From contig JAFLCP010000069.1 in NCBI GenBank assembly GCA_017303505.1, positions 1 through 39,010 on the forward strand: DNA of 39,010 nt, given 5' to 3'. A program made the position numbers and the translations under genes. Each line of letters opens with the position of its first letter. Position 1 is the first letter of the stretch. This document shows, one piece after another, positions 24,970 through 33,581 of this stretch. This DNA comes from Planctomycetota bacterium. Lineage in GTDB: Bacteria; Planctomycetota; Planctomycetia; Pirellulales; Pirellulaceae. The notes beneath the pieces were generated by a model. That model worked only from the letters and a program-made list of their open reading frames with translations, did not search any database and had not been told where the DNA came from.

Positions 24970-26490
24970 CTAAACTTTGCGGACCACAACCACTTGGGCT
25001 TGGCGTTTAACCACAACCACTTCGGTGTGGGGATCAATAAAATCTCCCTCGCTCATCACATCCACCACACGTTCGTTGAACCGAGCTTTTCCGGCAGGTC
25101 GCAAAACGGATTCAGCAACTCCTCGCTCACCAACTACAGGTAGATGCGCTGTGGCCGCTTCGCCCGCTGCACTATCTTGACTCAACAAAGTTGACACAGG
25201 AGTGACATCAGCTGGCGCAGGTAGATCTAAAGTGAGACCGCGCAGAGCGGGAACAACTTTGGCATAACGCACTAAAGTGAACACCGCCAGAATAACGCAC
25301 GTGAACGCGGTGAGCACCAATATCAAACTGCGAGTTGTATGCTGCCATTGCAGCGTATCCTTTGGCATTCCAAAATCTTGCAAAGCCATGGTTAGAGCGA
25401 TGATGATCATGGAGATTCCGCTGAAGCCTGCAACGCCGAATCCAGGTAACACAAAGACTTCGGTCAAAAGCAAAATGCAACCGATCAAAAAAATCATTAC
25501 CTCCAACCAACCTGCCGTACCACCCAAAAAATGGCTCCAGAAGAATATTCCGAAACAGGTTATCGAGGTGATCCCCCCGATCCCAAGGCCGGGCATGCTG
25601 AATTCAAAATAGAGCGCGACTAAACCAATCACCAGCAACAGGGCGGTCACAATCGGTGAGTTGAGAATATAGACCGTCCGATCGACCCAATGTGGTCGCT
25701 GCTCTTCCAATGGCTCCGGACTCGCAAGGGCATCGAGTAATTCCTTCCGATTTTTCGCAAGCCCTTTGGCCAACTTCAATTCCACAGCTCGTGCGCCACC
25801 AACCGTCAGAAAAGTTTCTGGGCGAGCTTCGAGAACAGGTTCCTTCTTTTCGAATGCTTTTGGATCAGCGAGTGCAGCGAGTTCAGCATCGTTCAGATAC
25901 CAATCTGAACCGTCACTGGTACGAACGACACGATAAACCGTCGTGTTCATATCGACCATAGCTTCCGCTAAGGCGGGTGGACGATTTTTGGCTTCGGCCA
26001 ATTGTCGAACCTGTTGCACCAAATAGCTGCGAATCTTTTCGGGCGCGTGTCGAAATTGTAGATCGGCACCGAACATGATGGGCCCTGCATCCCCAATTTG
26101 CCCGAATTCGCTCGGCCAAATTTCATCACACCCCAACGCGATAATTGCGCCACCACTAATTGCCTCTTTGGGCACAAAAGCGACCGTCCGAGCAAAGTCG
26201 ATATCTCTTAAAGTATGCGCCATGAAAAGAGAGGCTTCGAGTTCACCACCCGGGCTGTCGATTTCCATAATGATGAGATCCGCTCTGATCTTTCGCGCTC
26301 GATCGATGGCACGGCGAAAGAAGGCCTCGGTTAGTCCCGTGATGGGCCCTTCGATGTGAATAACGATCGGACGTTCATATTTCTTTGGTGGCGCCCCCGC
26401 ATCCTGCGCGTTAGTCACGCTGGGCCATAATCCGAATAGTACGATCCACGGGATCATCCAACGGGTTATCCAAAAAAACTGGGGTCTCAT
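24970..26490 (-). CDS. Full-length NfeD membrane serine protease (ClpP-like plus OB domain)
   Basis: A 506-aa protein in the long NfeD layout. A signal peptide (1-28, TNA) is followed by a ClpP/SppA-like domain (about 40-230) with IMEIDSPGGELEAS and the presumed nucleophile S112 in KEAISGGAIIALG. Next come four or five membrane spans (about 280-410, with LYFEFSMPGLGIGG and FVLPGFGVAG). The C-terminal OB-fold (about 440-506) ends in AQVVVVRKV. NfeD proteins work with SPFH/stomatin proteins. The floA gene 2 kb away, on the other strand, is an obvious partner. The ATG at 26490 is preferred to the GTG directly before it. Confidence 0.9.
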   Translation of the reverse strand: MRPQFFWITRWMIPWIVLFGLWPSVTNAQDAGAPPKKYERPIVIHIEGPITGLTEAFFRRAIDRARKIRADLIIMEIDSPGGELEASLFMAHTLRDIDFARTVAFVPKEAISGGAIIALGCDEIWPSEFGQIGDAGPIMFGADLQFRHAPEKIRSYLVQQVRQLAEAKNRPPALAEAMVDMNTTVYRVVRTSDGSDWYLNDAELAALADPKAFEKKEPVLEARPETFLTVGGARAVELKLAKGLAKNRKELLDALASPEPLEEQRPHWVDRTVYILNSPIVTALLLVIGLVALYFEFSMPGLGIGGITSITCFGIFFWSHFLGGTAGWLEVMIFLIGCILLLTEVFVLPGFGVAGFSGISMIIIALTMALQDFGMPKDTLQWQHTTRSLILVLTAFTCVILAVFTLVRYAKVVPALRGLTLDLPAPADVTPVSTLLSQDSAAGEAATAHLPVVGERGVAESVLRPAGKARFNERVVDVMSEGDFIDPHTEVVVVKRQAQVVVVRKV

Positions 26491-26685
26491 CACAGGCAGC
26501 TCAATTTATGGAAAGGAATATTTGTTACCATGAAGGAAAACATTGGGGCGAGCAAGTCCCGGGTTGCACGCATCCCACCCTCAATTTTAGCAGCTTCGCG
26601 GGGGCGGGGGCACGCTCCATTTATCCTATCGGTTTCGAAATTCATCGAGTAGATTCGGTCGAAACATATAACGGCGAGTATTGAA

Positions 26686-27954
26686 ATGTCGTCTAGCGGT
26701 CGCGAAATCATTGTTATTGGTGGAGGACTGGCCGGCCTAACTTGCGCATTAATGCTGCAAAAGGGGGGCCAAAAAATTCAACTCATCGAGGCTTCCGAAC
26801 GAATTGGTGGTCGCGTCAAAACCGATCAAATCGATGGCTTTCTGTTGGATCGCGGCTTTCAAGTTTTTCAAAGTAGCTACCCCACCGCAGCCAAATGGCT
26901 CGACCTCAAAAGCTTGAACCTTCGAGCGTTTCGCAATGGTTGCCTACTCCGTAAAGACGACAGTTTCAAAGTCGTGGCTGACCCTTGGCGCAATCCACTG
27001 GATAGCCTCCGTAGTATTTTCGCCCCGACCGGTAAACTGAGCGACTTCAGCAAAGTGGCTCGATTCCGTCAACGCGTTCGCAGCGAAAAAGATCCATATG
27101 TTCTGCTGGAGTCACCGCAGACGACGGCGATTGAAAGACTCCATCAATGCGGCTTCTCCACCGAGATTATCGAAGACTTTTTTAAGCCTTTCTACAGCGG
27201 TGTGTTCTTAGAGAAGGAGTTGACCACCAGTAGCCGGATGCTCGACTTTACCTTTTCGATGTTCAGTCGCGGTGAAGCCACTTTGCCAGCCGATGGCATG
27301 GAAGCGATCCCTCGACAACTGGCAAAACAGCTTCATCCAGGGACGATTCGAACACAAACCACAGTCTCCGAGATTCGCGATGGCCTGGTAAAATTGGATG
27401 ACGGAAGGTCGCTCTCTTGTGCCGCGATTGTCGTGGCGACAGAAATGCCCGCTGCTGCGAGACTATTACAAGCGGACTCTTCGTATACCTATCGCTCTAC
27501 ACGCTGCGTGTACTTTGATGCGGGCAATGCGCCTGTCGAAAGTCCATCGATCGTGTTGAATTGCGATATGAATAGTATCGTCAACAGCCTCTGTTGCCCC
27601 AGTCGAGTTCAACCGAGTTATGCTCCCGAAAATCGAACCTTGGTGTCGGTGACATCCATTGGTCCCCTGGATCGTTCACCGCATGACCATGTCGAAGCCG
27701 TTCGCGATGAATTGCGTGAGTGGTTCGGAAGCGATGTCGATCGCTGGCGGCCCTTATCCACGTACAACATTCCTTACTCGCTCCCCGATCAATCGGTAGC
27801 CAATATGGAACAAATCGTGAAAACACCTCGGGTAACAGATACGATTTACCGCTGTGGTGATTATTGCGATACCCGTTCCATCGATGGAGCAATCCGCAGC
27901 GGTGAACGGGCAGCCGCTGCCGTTTTAGCGGATCTCAAATCCGCAAGCAGTTAG
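26686..27954 (+). CDS. FAD-dependent amine-oxidase/phytoene-desaturase-like oxidoreductase
   Basis: A 422-aa flavoprotein. The N-terminal motif GGGLAGL (12-18) is followed by the GGR loop (ERIGGRV). The C-terminal motif CGDYCDTRSIDGAIRSGERAA closes the flavin site. The MLDFTFSMFSRGEATLPADGMEAIP stretch is typical of plant-like amine-oxidase-fold proteins related to carotene desaturases and protoporphyrinogen oxidase. It is more distant from CrtN and CrtP than they are from each other and is outside the crt operon. The substrate is unknown; a role on carotenoids or other isoprenoids is possible. It is divergent from the NfeD gene across 195 bases. Confidence 0.8.
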   Translation: MSSSGREIIVIGGGLAGLTCALMLQKGGQKIQLIEASERIGGRVKTDQIDGFLLDRGFQVFQSSYPTAAKWLDLKSLNLRAFRNGCLLRKDDSFKVVADPWRNPLDSLRSIFAPTGKLSDFSKVARFRQRVRSEKDPYVLLESPQTTAIERLHQCGFSTEIIEDFFKPFYSGVFLEKELTTSSRMLDFTFSMFSRGEATLPADGMEAIPRQLAKQLHPGTIRTQTTVSEIRDGLVKLDDGRSLSCAAIVVATEMPAAARLLQADSSYTYRSTRCVYFDAGNAPVESPSIVLNCDMNSIVNSLCCPSRVQPSYAPENRTLVSVTSIGPLDRSPHDHVEAVRDELREWFGSDVDRWRPLSTYNIPYSLPDQSVANMEQIVKTPRVTDTIYRCGDYCDTRSIDGAIRSGERAAAAVLADLKSASS

Positions 27955-28051
27955 TAGCGTTCCGTCACATTCCTTGCTTAGTTTGTGGCTTTCCTATTTT
28001 CATGGTCATTTTCCACACGATTGCCAACTAGATTGGGCCCCAACACTTGAC

Positions 28052-29155
28052 TTAGAGGTCGAGCGAATCGAGCTGATCCAAAAGATTGTCGAGTTCATCT
28101 TTGGGCCGATCTTTTTGCGGTGCAGCGGTGCTTTTGGTGCGTACTTCACCCACGGCCTGCCGACCGGCCAGAATAAGTTGTTCATCGCGTTCGCGAGCAG
28201 CAACTTGCAAAGCATCTTCGTCGGTTTCTGGTGCTCCGAAGAGCTTGGATAAGTCGATCTTCAGTCCTCCCATTTCCACTGGTGCCCCAGCGATTGCGGG
28301 AGTCTTGTGCTGTGGGAAGATAATGGCGTTCTCTGGACAAACACGACTGCAGGCTGGGCAACCTTTGCGACAATTGTCGGGCTGCTCCACCAAGATGGTC
28401 TCTGCCGTGTCAACACCATAAACTCCAAACAAACAAAAGTCGATGCACTCCATGCAATTGGTGCAACGGCTGAAGTCGATCACCGGATACCAACGACGCG
28501 TAGGATGTTCTTCTACTTTTGTAAGTTCGCTTGCGCCAAACAACGAATAAATCGATGCCGTGGCGGAGGTTTGCGGAGGTGCATCGGCCTGCACGGAAGA
28601 AACCGGATTGAGATAACGCAGCAGCGATTCTGGAGTGGGCGTTCCCTCAATCCACTGGCTAAGCTCGGGTCGATTCTGAAGTACTTTCGCGGCAGAGTTC
28701 GCCGCAATTCGTTTCACTTCTTGTACAAATGCCTCTTTATCTTCAGAGGCACGCAAGTCGATGCAATACACGAATCGATCAGGTCGAGGATTGAGATTTG
28801 CAACGCGATCTTTATCGTCTGATTCCTCGTCCTCTTCATCTTCGTCTTCATCGCTTTGATAATCGGCAGGCAAAAGAAAAACTTCTCCGACCTGACCGCG
28901 AACCGCATTGCGATCCAGCACCCAATGAGCGGCGCGATCATACAACCAAGCGAATACGACCATGTCGCCCTGTATGGCTCTTAATTTCTGATACGTCTCG
29001 CTGTCATAGGCCAAATCATAAAGATGCGGAATGACAACCACATTCACGCCTGGAATCTGAGCGCAGATATCTGCTATCGCCTTTTCCAAATCGCGTTTTT
29101 CTGGATTGCGGCTCTGTCCTTGGGAAACCACGACGGTCAATAAACTATCAGCCAT
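28052..29155 (-). CDS. Ferredoxin-type protein with two [4Fe-4S] motifs and a novel N-terminal domain
   Basis: A 367-aa cytoplasmic protein with no signal peptide. The first 230 residues match no family I recognise: an alpha/beta-looking start (LLTVVVSQGQSRNPEK, DMVVFAWLYDRAAHW), then an acidic run (101-117) that is probably a linker. The cluster domain has C231-x2-C-x2-C-x3-C241 and C262-x3-C-x2-C-x3-C273 followed by P, so two cubane clusters are likely. The C-terminal tail is charged and leucine-rich (DELDNLLDQLDSLDL). It overlaps the GcvH-like gene by 8 bases and is the last gene of the run, so it probably carries electrons for the radical SAM enzyme or its product pathway (inference). Confidence 0.8.
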   Translation of the reverse strand: MADSLLTVVVSQGQSRNPEKRDLEKAIADICAQIPGVNVVVIPHLYDLAYDSETYQKLRAIQGDMVVFAWLYDRAAHWVLDRNAVRGQVGEVFLLPADYQSDEDEDEEDEESDDKDRVANLNPRPDRFVYCIDLRASEDKEAFVQEVKRIAANSAAKVLQNRPELSQWIEGTPTPESLLRYLNPVSSVQADAPPQTSATASIYSLFGASELTKVEEHPTRRWYPVIDFSRCTNCMECIDFCLFGVYGVDTAETILVEQPDNCRKGCPACSRVCPENAIIFPQHKTPAIAGAPVEMGGLKIDLSKLFGAPETDEDALQVAARERDEQLILAGRQAVGEVRTKSTAAPQKDRPKDELDNLLDQLDSLDL

Positions 29156-29615
29156 TCACTTGTCCTTTGATCGTGCGTTGAGCCACTTCCCACGCTTGAT
29201 TTAAATGTTCCATGTATTGGTCGGGAGATAAGAGTTGCCCAACCGCATCGGCATCCAACTGCATTTCAAACAACCAACCAGCCCCATACTTATCGACATT
29301 GATCGCAGTGGGATCGTCCAATAAATTTCGATTGATTTGACTTACCAATCCGGCCACAGGCGAATAAAGACTGCTCTCCGCCTTCTTGCTTTCGATCGAA
29401 CCCATTTCTTGTTTTGCTTTTACTTGCATACCAGGTTCGATGGTCAGATCGAAGAAATACACATCCTGCAGTAAGCGAACGGCATAAGCAGAAAGCCCAA
29501 AGCGATAGGCATTTCCTTCGGTTTGGACCGACCACATATGATTCTTGGCATACAGAATTGTTTGCGGAAACTCAGCCGAAAAGTTTCCCATCATGAAGAT
29601 GAGAGGTTCGCTCAT
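29148..29615 (-). CDS. GcvH-like lipoyl carrier protein
   Basis: A 155-aa protein related to glycine cleavage H protein (about 130 aa). KNHMWSVQTEGNAYRFGLS matches the start of the lipoyl domain. GSIESKKAESSLYSPVAG holds the likely lipoylated lysine K78. The closing NVDKYGAGWLFEMQL also fits. The N terminus (about 18 residues) and a C-terminal helix are extra. No gcvT, gcvP or lipoate-attachment gene is near. Its start overlaps the stop of the radical SAM gene (ATGA), and its end overlaps the ferredoxin gene by 8 bases. That tight coupling suggests a dedicated carrier for a reaction involving both, distinct from glycine cleavage. Confidence 0.82.
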   Translation of the reverse strand: MSEPLIFMMGNFSAEFPQTILYAKNHMWSVQTEGNAYRFGLSAYAVRLLQDVYFFDLTIEPGMQVKAKQEMGSIESKKAESSLYSPVAGLVSQINRNLLDDPTAINVDKYGAGWLFEMQLDADAVGQLLSPDQYMEHLNQAWEVAQRTIKGQVNG

Positions 29616-30922
29616 GTGTAACGAACCCCTTGATGTTCCGGTTCGAAGAATGGCGGCAACATTCCATCGACTCGCAATAACCCTTCGACCGTCAAACGAA
29701 TTTCACCGTTCTCGATGGTAGCCCAGCCTCGTTGTTGATAATCGGCCCACACATCTCTCCAATGCTCAACGATATCGACACCGTACTTATCTCGGAACTC
29801 TTGTGGGTGCAGGTAGCCCTTCTTCAATTTCAAAATTACTTCCCGCACGAGCAACTGATGCGATGTGGCCGTTAATGCTCGACCGATCGGAAGTCGACCA
29901 TCGTTCATGATAGCGCCAATATAGTCTTCCCATTCCGGGAGGTTTTGATAGTGGACACCGGAGACATGTCCGAAGCTGGCGATGCCTGTCGCCAAAAGGT
30001 CAGCTCCGTTCCAAAGATTATCGCGATAGCTGAAATTGACTCGATTCGGATCTTTGATCAAGGTGTAAGCGCTACTAACCGAATATCCGACTGCTTGCAA
30101 CTCGTCGTAGGCATATCGCACCCAATCACGTTTCGTTGGCCAATCCGCAACGGGAGATTCGACTTGGTTACCGAGAATATCCTTGGAATAGACCGTATTA
30201 AACGGCAATTCCATTTGATAAATAGTAACGCTGTCGGGCGATAGCTCGATCGTGCGTTTGATGTTGTCTTTCCAATTGTCCCACGTTTCACCGACCATCC
30301 CTGAGATCAAGTCTATGTTGACGTTATAGAAGCCTGCGGCCTGGATCCATTCCCAAGCGCGATAGACTTCTTTCGAGAGATGAGCACGTCCGTTCTCTTC
30401 CAAAACTTGGTCGCTAAAATTCTCAACGCCCAGACTTAAGCGCGTAACACCCAATTCGCGCAACGTATGAACTTTGGATTCACTTAACGTTCCTGGTTCA
30501 CATTCAAAGGTAACTTCTTCAGCTTGATCCCATCGAATGTTCTGGCGCAAGCGATCGACCAAACTCGTCAGTTGTCGATTGCTCAAGAAACTTGGCGTAC
30601 CACCACCGAAGTACACGAAACGAAAAGGGCGGCCACCCATCACAGGCTGTTGGGCGACAATCTCGATTTCTTTGCATAGGGCCTGGACATAACGTTCGAT
30701 TTCCTCCGCCTTCACTTGAGTGAAGACTTTAAAGTAGCAGAACTTGCACCGCTTTCGGCAAAAGGGAATGTGCAAGTAGAGACCGAGCGGTACATCGGGT
30801 CGGGGAGGTTTTGCGAATGCGGAGAGCGCGTCAGCTACATTCTCTTTTTTCCATTGCGAGAATGGAGGGTAGTTCGAGATGAAGTAACTGCCGACTTCAG
30901 TTTTTACGGTTTCCGTAGCCAT
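29612..30922 (-). CDS. HemN/HemW-like radical SAM protein
   Basis: A 436-aa radical SAM enzyme. The cluster motif C55-x3-C59-x2-C62 lies in HIPFCRKRCKFCYF, followed by FGGGTPSFLS for SAM binding. A HemN-type C-terminal region is recognisable (RALTATSHQLLVREVILKLKKGYL, TVEGLLRVDGMLPPFFEP). HemN relatives include coproporphyrinogen dehydrogenase, the heme chaperone HemW and heme-degrading ChuW/HutW, so the name alone does not fix the reaction. HemN's extra cysteine after the motif is replaced here by tyrosine-phenylalanine. Translational overlap with a lipoyl carrier and a ferredoxin points to a specialised role. Confidence 0.85.
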   Translation of the reverse strand: MATETVKTEVGSYFISNYPPFSQWKKENVADALSAFAKPPRPDVPLGLYLHIPFCRKRCKFCYFKVFTQVKAEEIERYVQALCKEIEIVAQQPVMGGRPFRFVYFGGGTPSFLSNRQLTSLVDRLRQNIRWDQAEEVTFECEPGTLSESKVHTLRELGVTRLSLGVENFSDQVLEENGRAHLSKEVYRAWEWIQAAGFYNVNIDLISGMVGETWDNWKDNIKRTIELSPDSVTIYQMELPFNTVYSKDILGNQVESPVADWPTKRDWVRYAYDELQAVGYSVSSAYTLIKDPNRVNFSYRDNLWNGADLLATGIASFGHVSGVHYQNLPEWEDYIGAIMNDGRLPIGRALTATSHQLLVREVILKLKKGYLHPQEFRDKYGVDIVEHWRDVWADYQQRGWATIENGEIRLTVEGLLRVDGMLPPFFEPEHQGVRYT

Positions 30923-30965
30923 GATGTTCCCCGAGGTAATAACGTTCGCTAGGCTATTTTAACTG

Positions 30966-32165
30966 CTAGGGTTGTCCAGCGAAACAAACAATGCCTTCGT
31001 TATCTGTTCCCAGAACCAAGCGCCCACTCACAATTGCGGGAGCGGAGTGCAAAGGTCCTTTGAATTCATATTTCCAAACTTCTTGCCCAGTTTTTAAGTC
31101 GAAGGCATACAAGCGTGCATCGGTCGCAGCAATCCAGACTCGACTATCCGAAATGACTGGCGCGACATCGGCTCTTTTCTTGAGCGGAGCTTCCCAGACC
31201 AACTTTCCATCTTCAGCGTTGATCCCAAGCACTTTTCGATTCTTGCCAACGCCGACAATCATGTCGTTGGTAGCAGCGACAGAGACTTCGAATTCGGGAA
31301 CGAGTTTGTTATCGAAGAAAATCCACTTGCGACTGAGGTCCTTCCAATTGAAGGCCAAGATTTGCCCACCATAAGTGGACAGATACCCGATCTCGCCGAC
31401 AACAGCGGGTGTGCTTCCGGTCGGATTACCTAACACATAGGGTTCACCCAAAGCGGTGCCCGTGTCTAGATTGACAACGTGCAATTTAGCATCGCATCCA
31501 CCTAAAAAGGTTCGGTTCTCGACGATGGTTGGGCTGCAACGCAATTGATCCCCAGTGGCATACTTCCATTTCACCTGTCCATCATCGGCATTTAATGCGT
31601 ATAGACTCCCATCTTGCGAAGTAACCAAGACCAAGTCTTTGTAGAAAGTCGCACCGGAATCGATTTCACCGTTGGTGGTAAATTCCCATTTCACACTTCC
31701 ATCTTGTTTGCTCAAGGCTCGAATCGTGCCATCATAATCCCCGACAACAACCAATGATTCATTGACAGCCGCCGACGAGATGAAGCCGGTTTCAAATTTT
31801 TGTCGCCATTTCAGTTTGCCATTTTGTAAATCCAATGCCACGAAATGGCCATCAACATCACCCACAAACACGACACCATCGAGGATGACAGGCGTCGCTT
31901 CTACTGGGCCAAGATCTTCGGCAAATTTCCAAGCGACCTCCAGTTTTTCAGGTAGTGGAGCAGCAGCAACTCCAGTCCCTAGCGCGGAGCCGCGATAAAC
32001 GGGCCATTGGTCATCGCTGTTTGAAGGGGCAGCGGGGCTCTGCGCCATAAGAGTCGCAGCGTCACTCAAGGGAACATCAATCGATCCTGTGCGCAACAAG
32101 GCAACAGCAAGGAACGAGACGAACAGCATCAACAGGCCAAGGCTTCTGCTATAGCGCATATTCAT
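30966..32165 (-). CDS. Exported PQQ-type beta-propeller protein
   Basis: A 399-aa protein. An N-terminal hydrophobic segment (about 8-26, LGLLMLFVSFLAVALL) acts as signal or anchor. At least seven PQQ-like blades follow, each with the pattern xxLYALxxxDGxxxWxx (for example SLYALNADDGQVKWKY, RLYAFDLKTGQEVWKY). No catalytic residues of quinoprotein dehydrogenases are evident, so it is more likely a scaffold or binding protein. The start overlaps the end of the alcohol dehydrogenase gene by up to 17 bases. A second ATG six bases on (32159) is an equally possible start. The radical SAM gene begins 43 bases after its stop. Confidence 0.82.
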   Translation of the reverse strand: MNMRYSRSLGLLMLFVSFLAVALLRTGSIDVPLSDAATLMAQSPAAPSNSDDQWPVYRGSALGTGVAAAPLPEKLEVAWKFAEDLGPVEATPVILDGVVFVGDVDGHFVALDLQNGKLKWRQKFETGFISSAAVNESLVVVGDYDGTIRALSKQDGSVKWEFTTNGEIDSGATFYKDLVLVTSQDGSLYALNADDGQVKWKYATGDQLRCSPTIVENRTFLGGCDAKLHVVNLDTGTALGEPYVLGNPTGSTPAVVGEIGYLSTYGGQILAFNWKDLSRKWIFFDNKLVPEFEVSVAATNDMIVGVGKNRKVLGINAEDGKLVWEAPLKKRADVAPVISDSRVWIAATDARLYAFDLKTGQEVWKYEFKGPLHSAPAIVSGRLVLGTDNEGIVCFAGQP

Positions 32166-33300
32166 AGAACTTCTCGAAATCGACTTGTGTGACAGAAATA
32201 GGATTAAAAGTTCCCGTCCATTGTTTCATCGCATCGATCGCCAAATCGACGATATGAGATGAACCAATTCCCAATGGTTGAATGGTGGTGTGCAGACCAG
32301 CCAACTGTACCCAGTGTGTAACGACAGCCGCCAATCGCTCGGTCGCTTCGCCAGGCGGCAATGTGCCAACCTCGGGTTGAATGTCCCGCAACAAATCGGC
32401 ATACCAAGCATCGCACTGTTGGCCATTAAAGCGAATGATATGTGGCAACATGACTCCCACGGCTTGGCCATGTGTCACGCCAAACTGGGCAGTCAAAGGA
32501 TTGGCGGCAGCATGTGCTGCACCCAGCATCGAGGATTCAATCGCCATACCAGCCAACGCCGCACCAAGTTGCATTCCGCTGCGAGCTTCCAAATCGGTTG
32601 GTTCTTTCAGTACGCGTACGAAACTTGTCGCTAAATGCTTCCAAGCTTCGCGTGAAAAACAAACAGACATCGTGTTGCGGCGTTTGGTTACGTAAGTTTC
32701 GAGTGCATGCGATATCGCATCGATGCCAGTAAGAGCCGTGACGCGTTCCGGTTGAGTAATGGTGAGTTCTGGGTCGAGCACAGCGATTTTGCAAGCCGCT
32801 TTTGGATCACCACAGGCCATCTTTACATGAGTGACCGCATCGGAGATCAATGCAAATGATTGAGCTTCACTGCCAGTGCCCGCAGTTGTAGGTACGGCAA
32901 TCATCGGCAACATGGGACTCTGAGCTTTGCCGACACCCCAGTAATCCTGCATCTTGCCGCCGCAACTAAAAAGGAAGTTGATCCCTTTAGCGCAGTCCAT
33001 CGAACTCCCGCCACCAAGGCCGATGAGAAGATCAGGCTGAAACTCGTGGGCCACTCTTACACCAGCAGCAACATGCTCGGTGCTGGGGTTCTCGCGAAAG
33101 TCGTGAAAAGATGCGACCTGCAAACCGGCACTGAGCAGAGCGTCAACACCACGTTGAAAATGCCCAGCGGAAACCACGCCGGAGTCACTGACGACTAAGA
33201 CTTTCGTTCCACCACACTCGCGAGCCAGTTCACCTAATCGCTGCACACTACCTGCGCCGAAGACAAAACGGGTTCGCTGTTGAAAATCAAACTTCTGCAT
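32149..33300 (-). CDS. Iron-dependent (group III) alcohol dehydrogenase
   Basis: A 383-aa NAD(P)-dependent dehydrogenase. GLGGGSSMDCAKG (94-106) binds the nucleotide. The metal ligands fall at D194, H198, H263 and H277 (DAISHALETY, HAAANPL, THGQAVG), which match the FucO pattern I recall at near-identical numbering. PTTAGTGSE is also present. All ligands are intact, so activity is expected; the substrate (an alcohol or aldehyde) is unknown. A GTG nine bases upstream is an alternative start. It is first of a five-gene minus-strand run. The 272 bases upstream (33310-33581) contain no gene and should include the promoter. Confidence 0.9.
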   Translation of the reverse strand: MQKFDFQQRTRFVFGAGSVQRLGELARECGGTKVLVVSDSGVVSAGHFQRGVDALLSAGLQVASFHDFRENPSTEHVAAGVRVAHEFQPDLLIGLGGGSSMDCAKGINFLFSCGGKMQDYWGVGKAQSPMLPMIAVPTTAGTGSEAQSFALISDAVTHVKMACGDPKAACKIAVLDPELTITQPERVTALTGIDAISHALETYVTKRRNTMSVCFSREAWKHLATSFVRVLKEPTDLEARSGMQLGAALAGMAIESSMLGAAHAAANPLTAQFGVTHGQAVGVMLPHIIRFNGQQCDAWYADLLRDIQPEVGTLPPGEATERLAAVVTHWVQLAGLHTTIQPLGIGSSHIVDLAIDAMKQWTGTFNPISVTQVDFEKFYEYAL

Positions 33301-33581
33301 TGTTCTCACTCAGCTCGTTGGGCAATATTCTAGTTACGCCAACCTGCTTGAAAAAATTCGCGTGAGTCCAGGCAATTTATCAAGAGCCATAGACCGACAT
33401 AGTGGGTAGGGAATGGGGAGAGCCCTAACTTCGCGATTCGATTCGCAAAAATCGGTTCGCTGACAGCTAGGTACCTACTATGAACCCCAACCGGCCTTCT
33501 TAGTATCTCAGAATGCCCAGCCCGGAACAGTAACCGGACCAAGTCTTAATATACCGGATTCCCCCCCGCTTTGTGAGGGCT

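Noticed and set aside
29148..29615. Annotation as gcvH of a glycine cleavage operon
   Set aside because: No gcvT or gcvP is present and it is translationally coupled to a radical SAM gene and a ferredoxin gene.
29612..30922. Annotation as true coproporphyrinogen III dehydrogenase (hemN)
   Set aside because: HemN's extra cysteine after the cluster motif is missing, and no heme genes are nearby.
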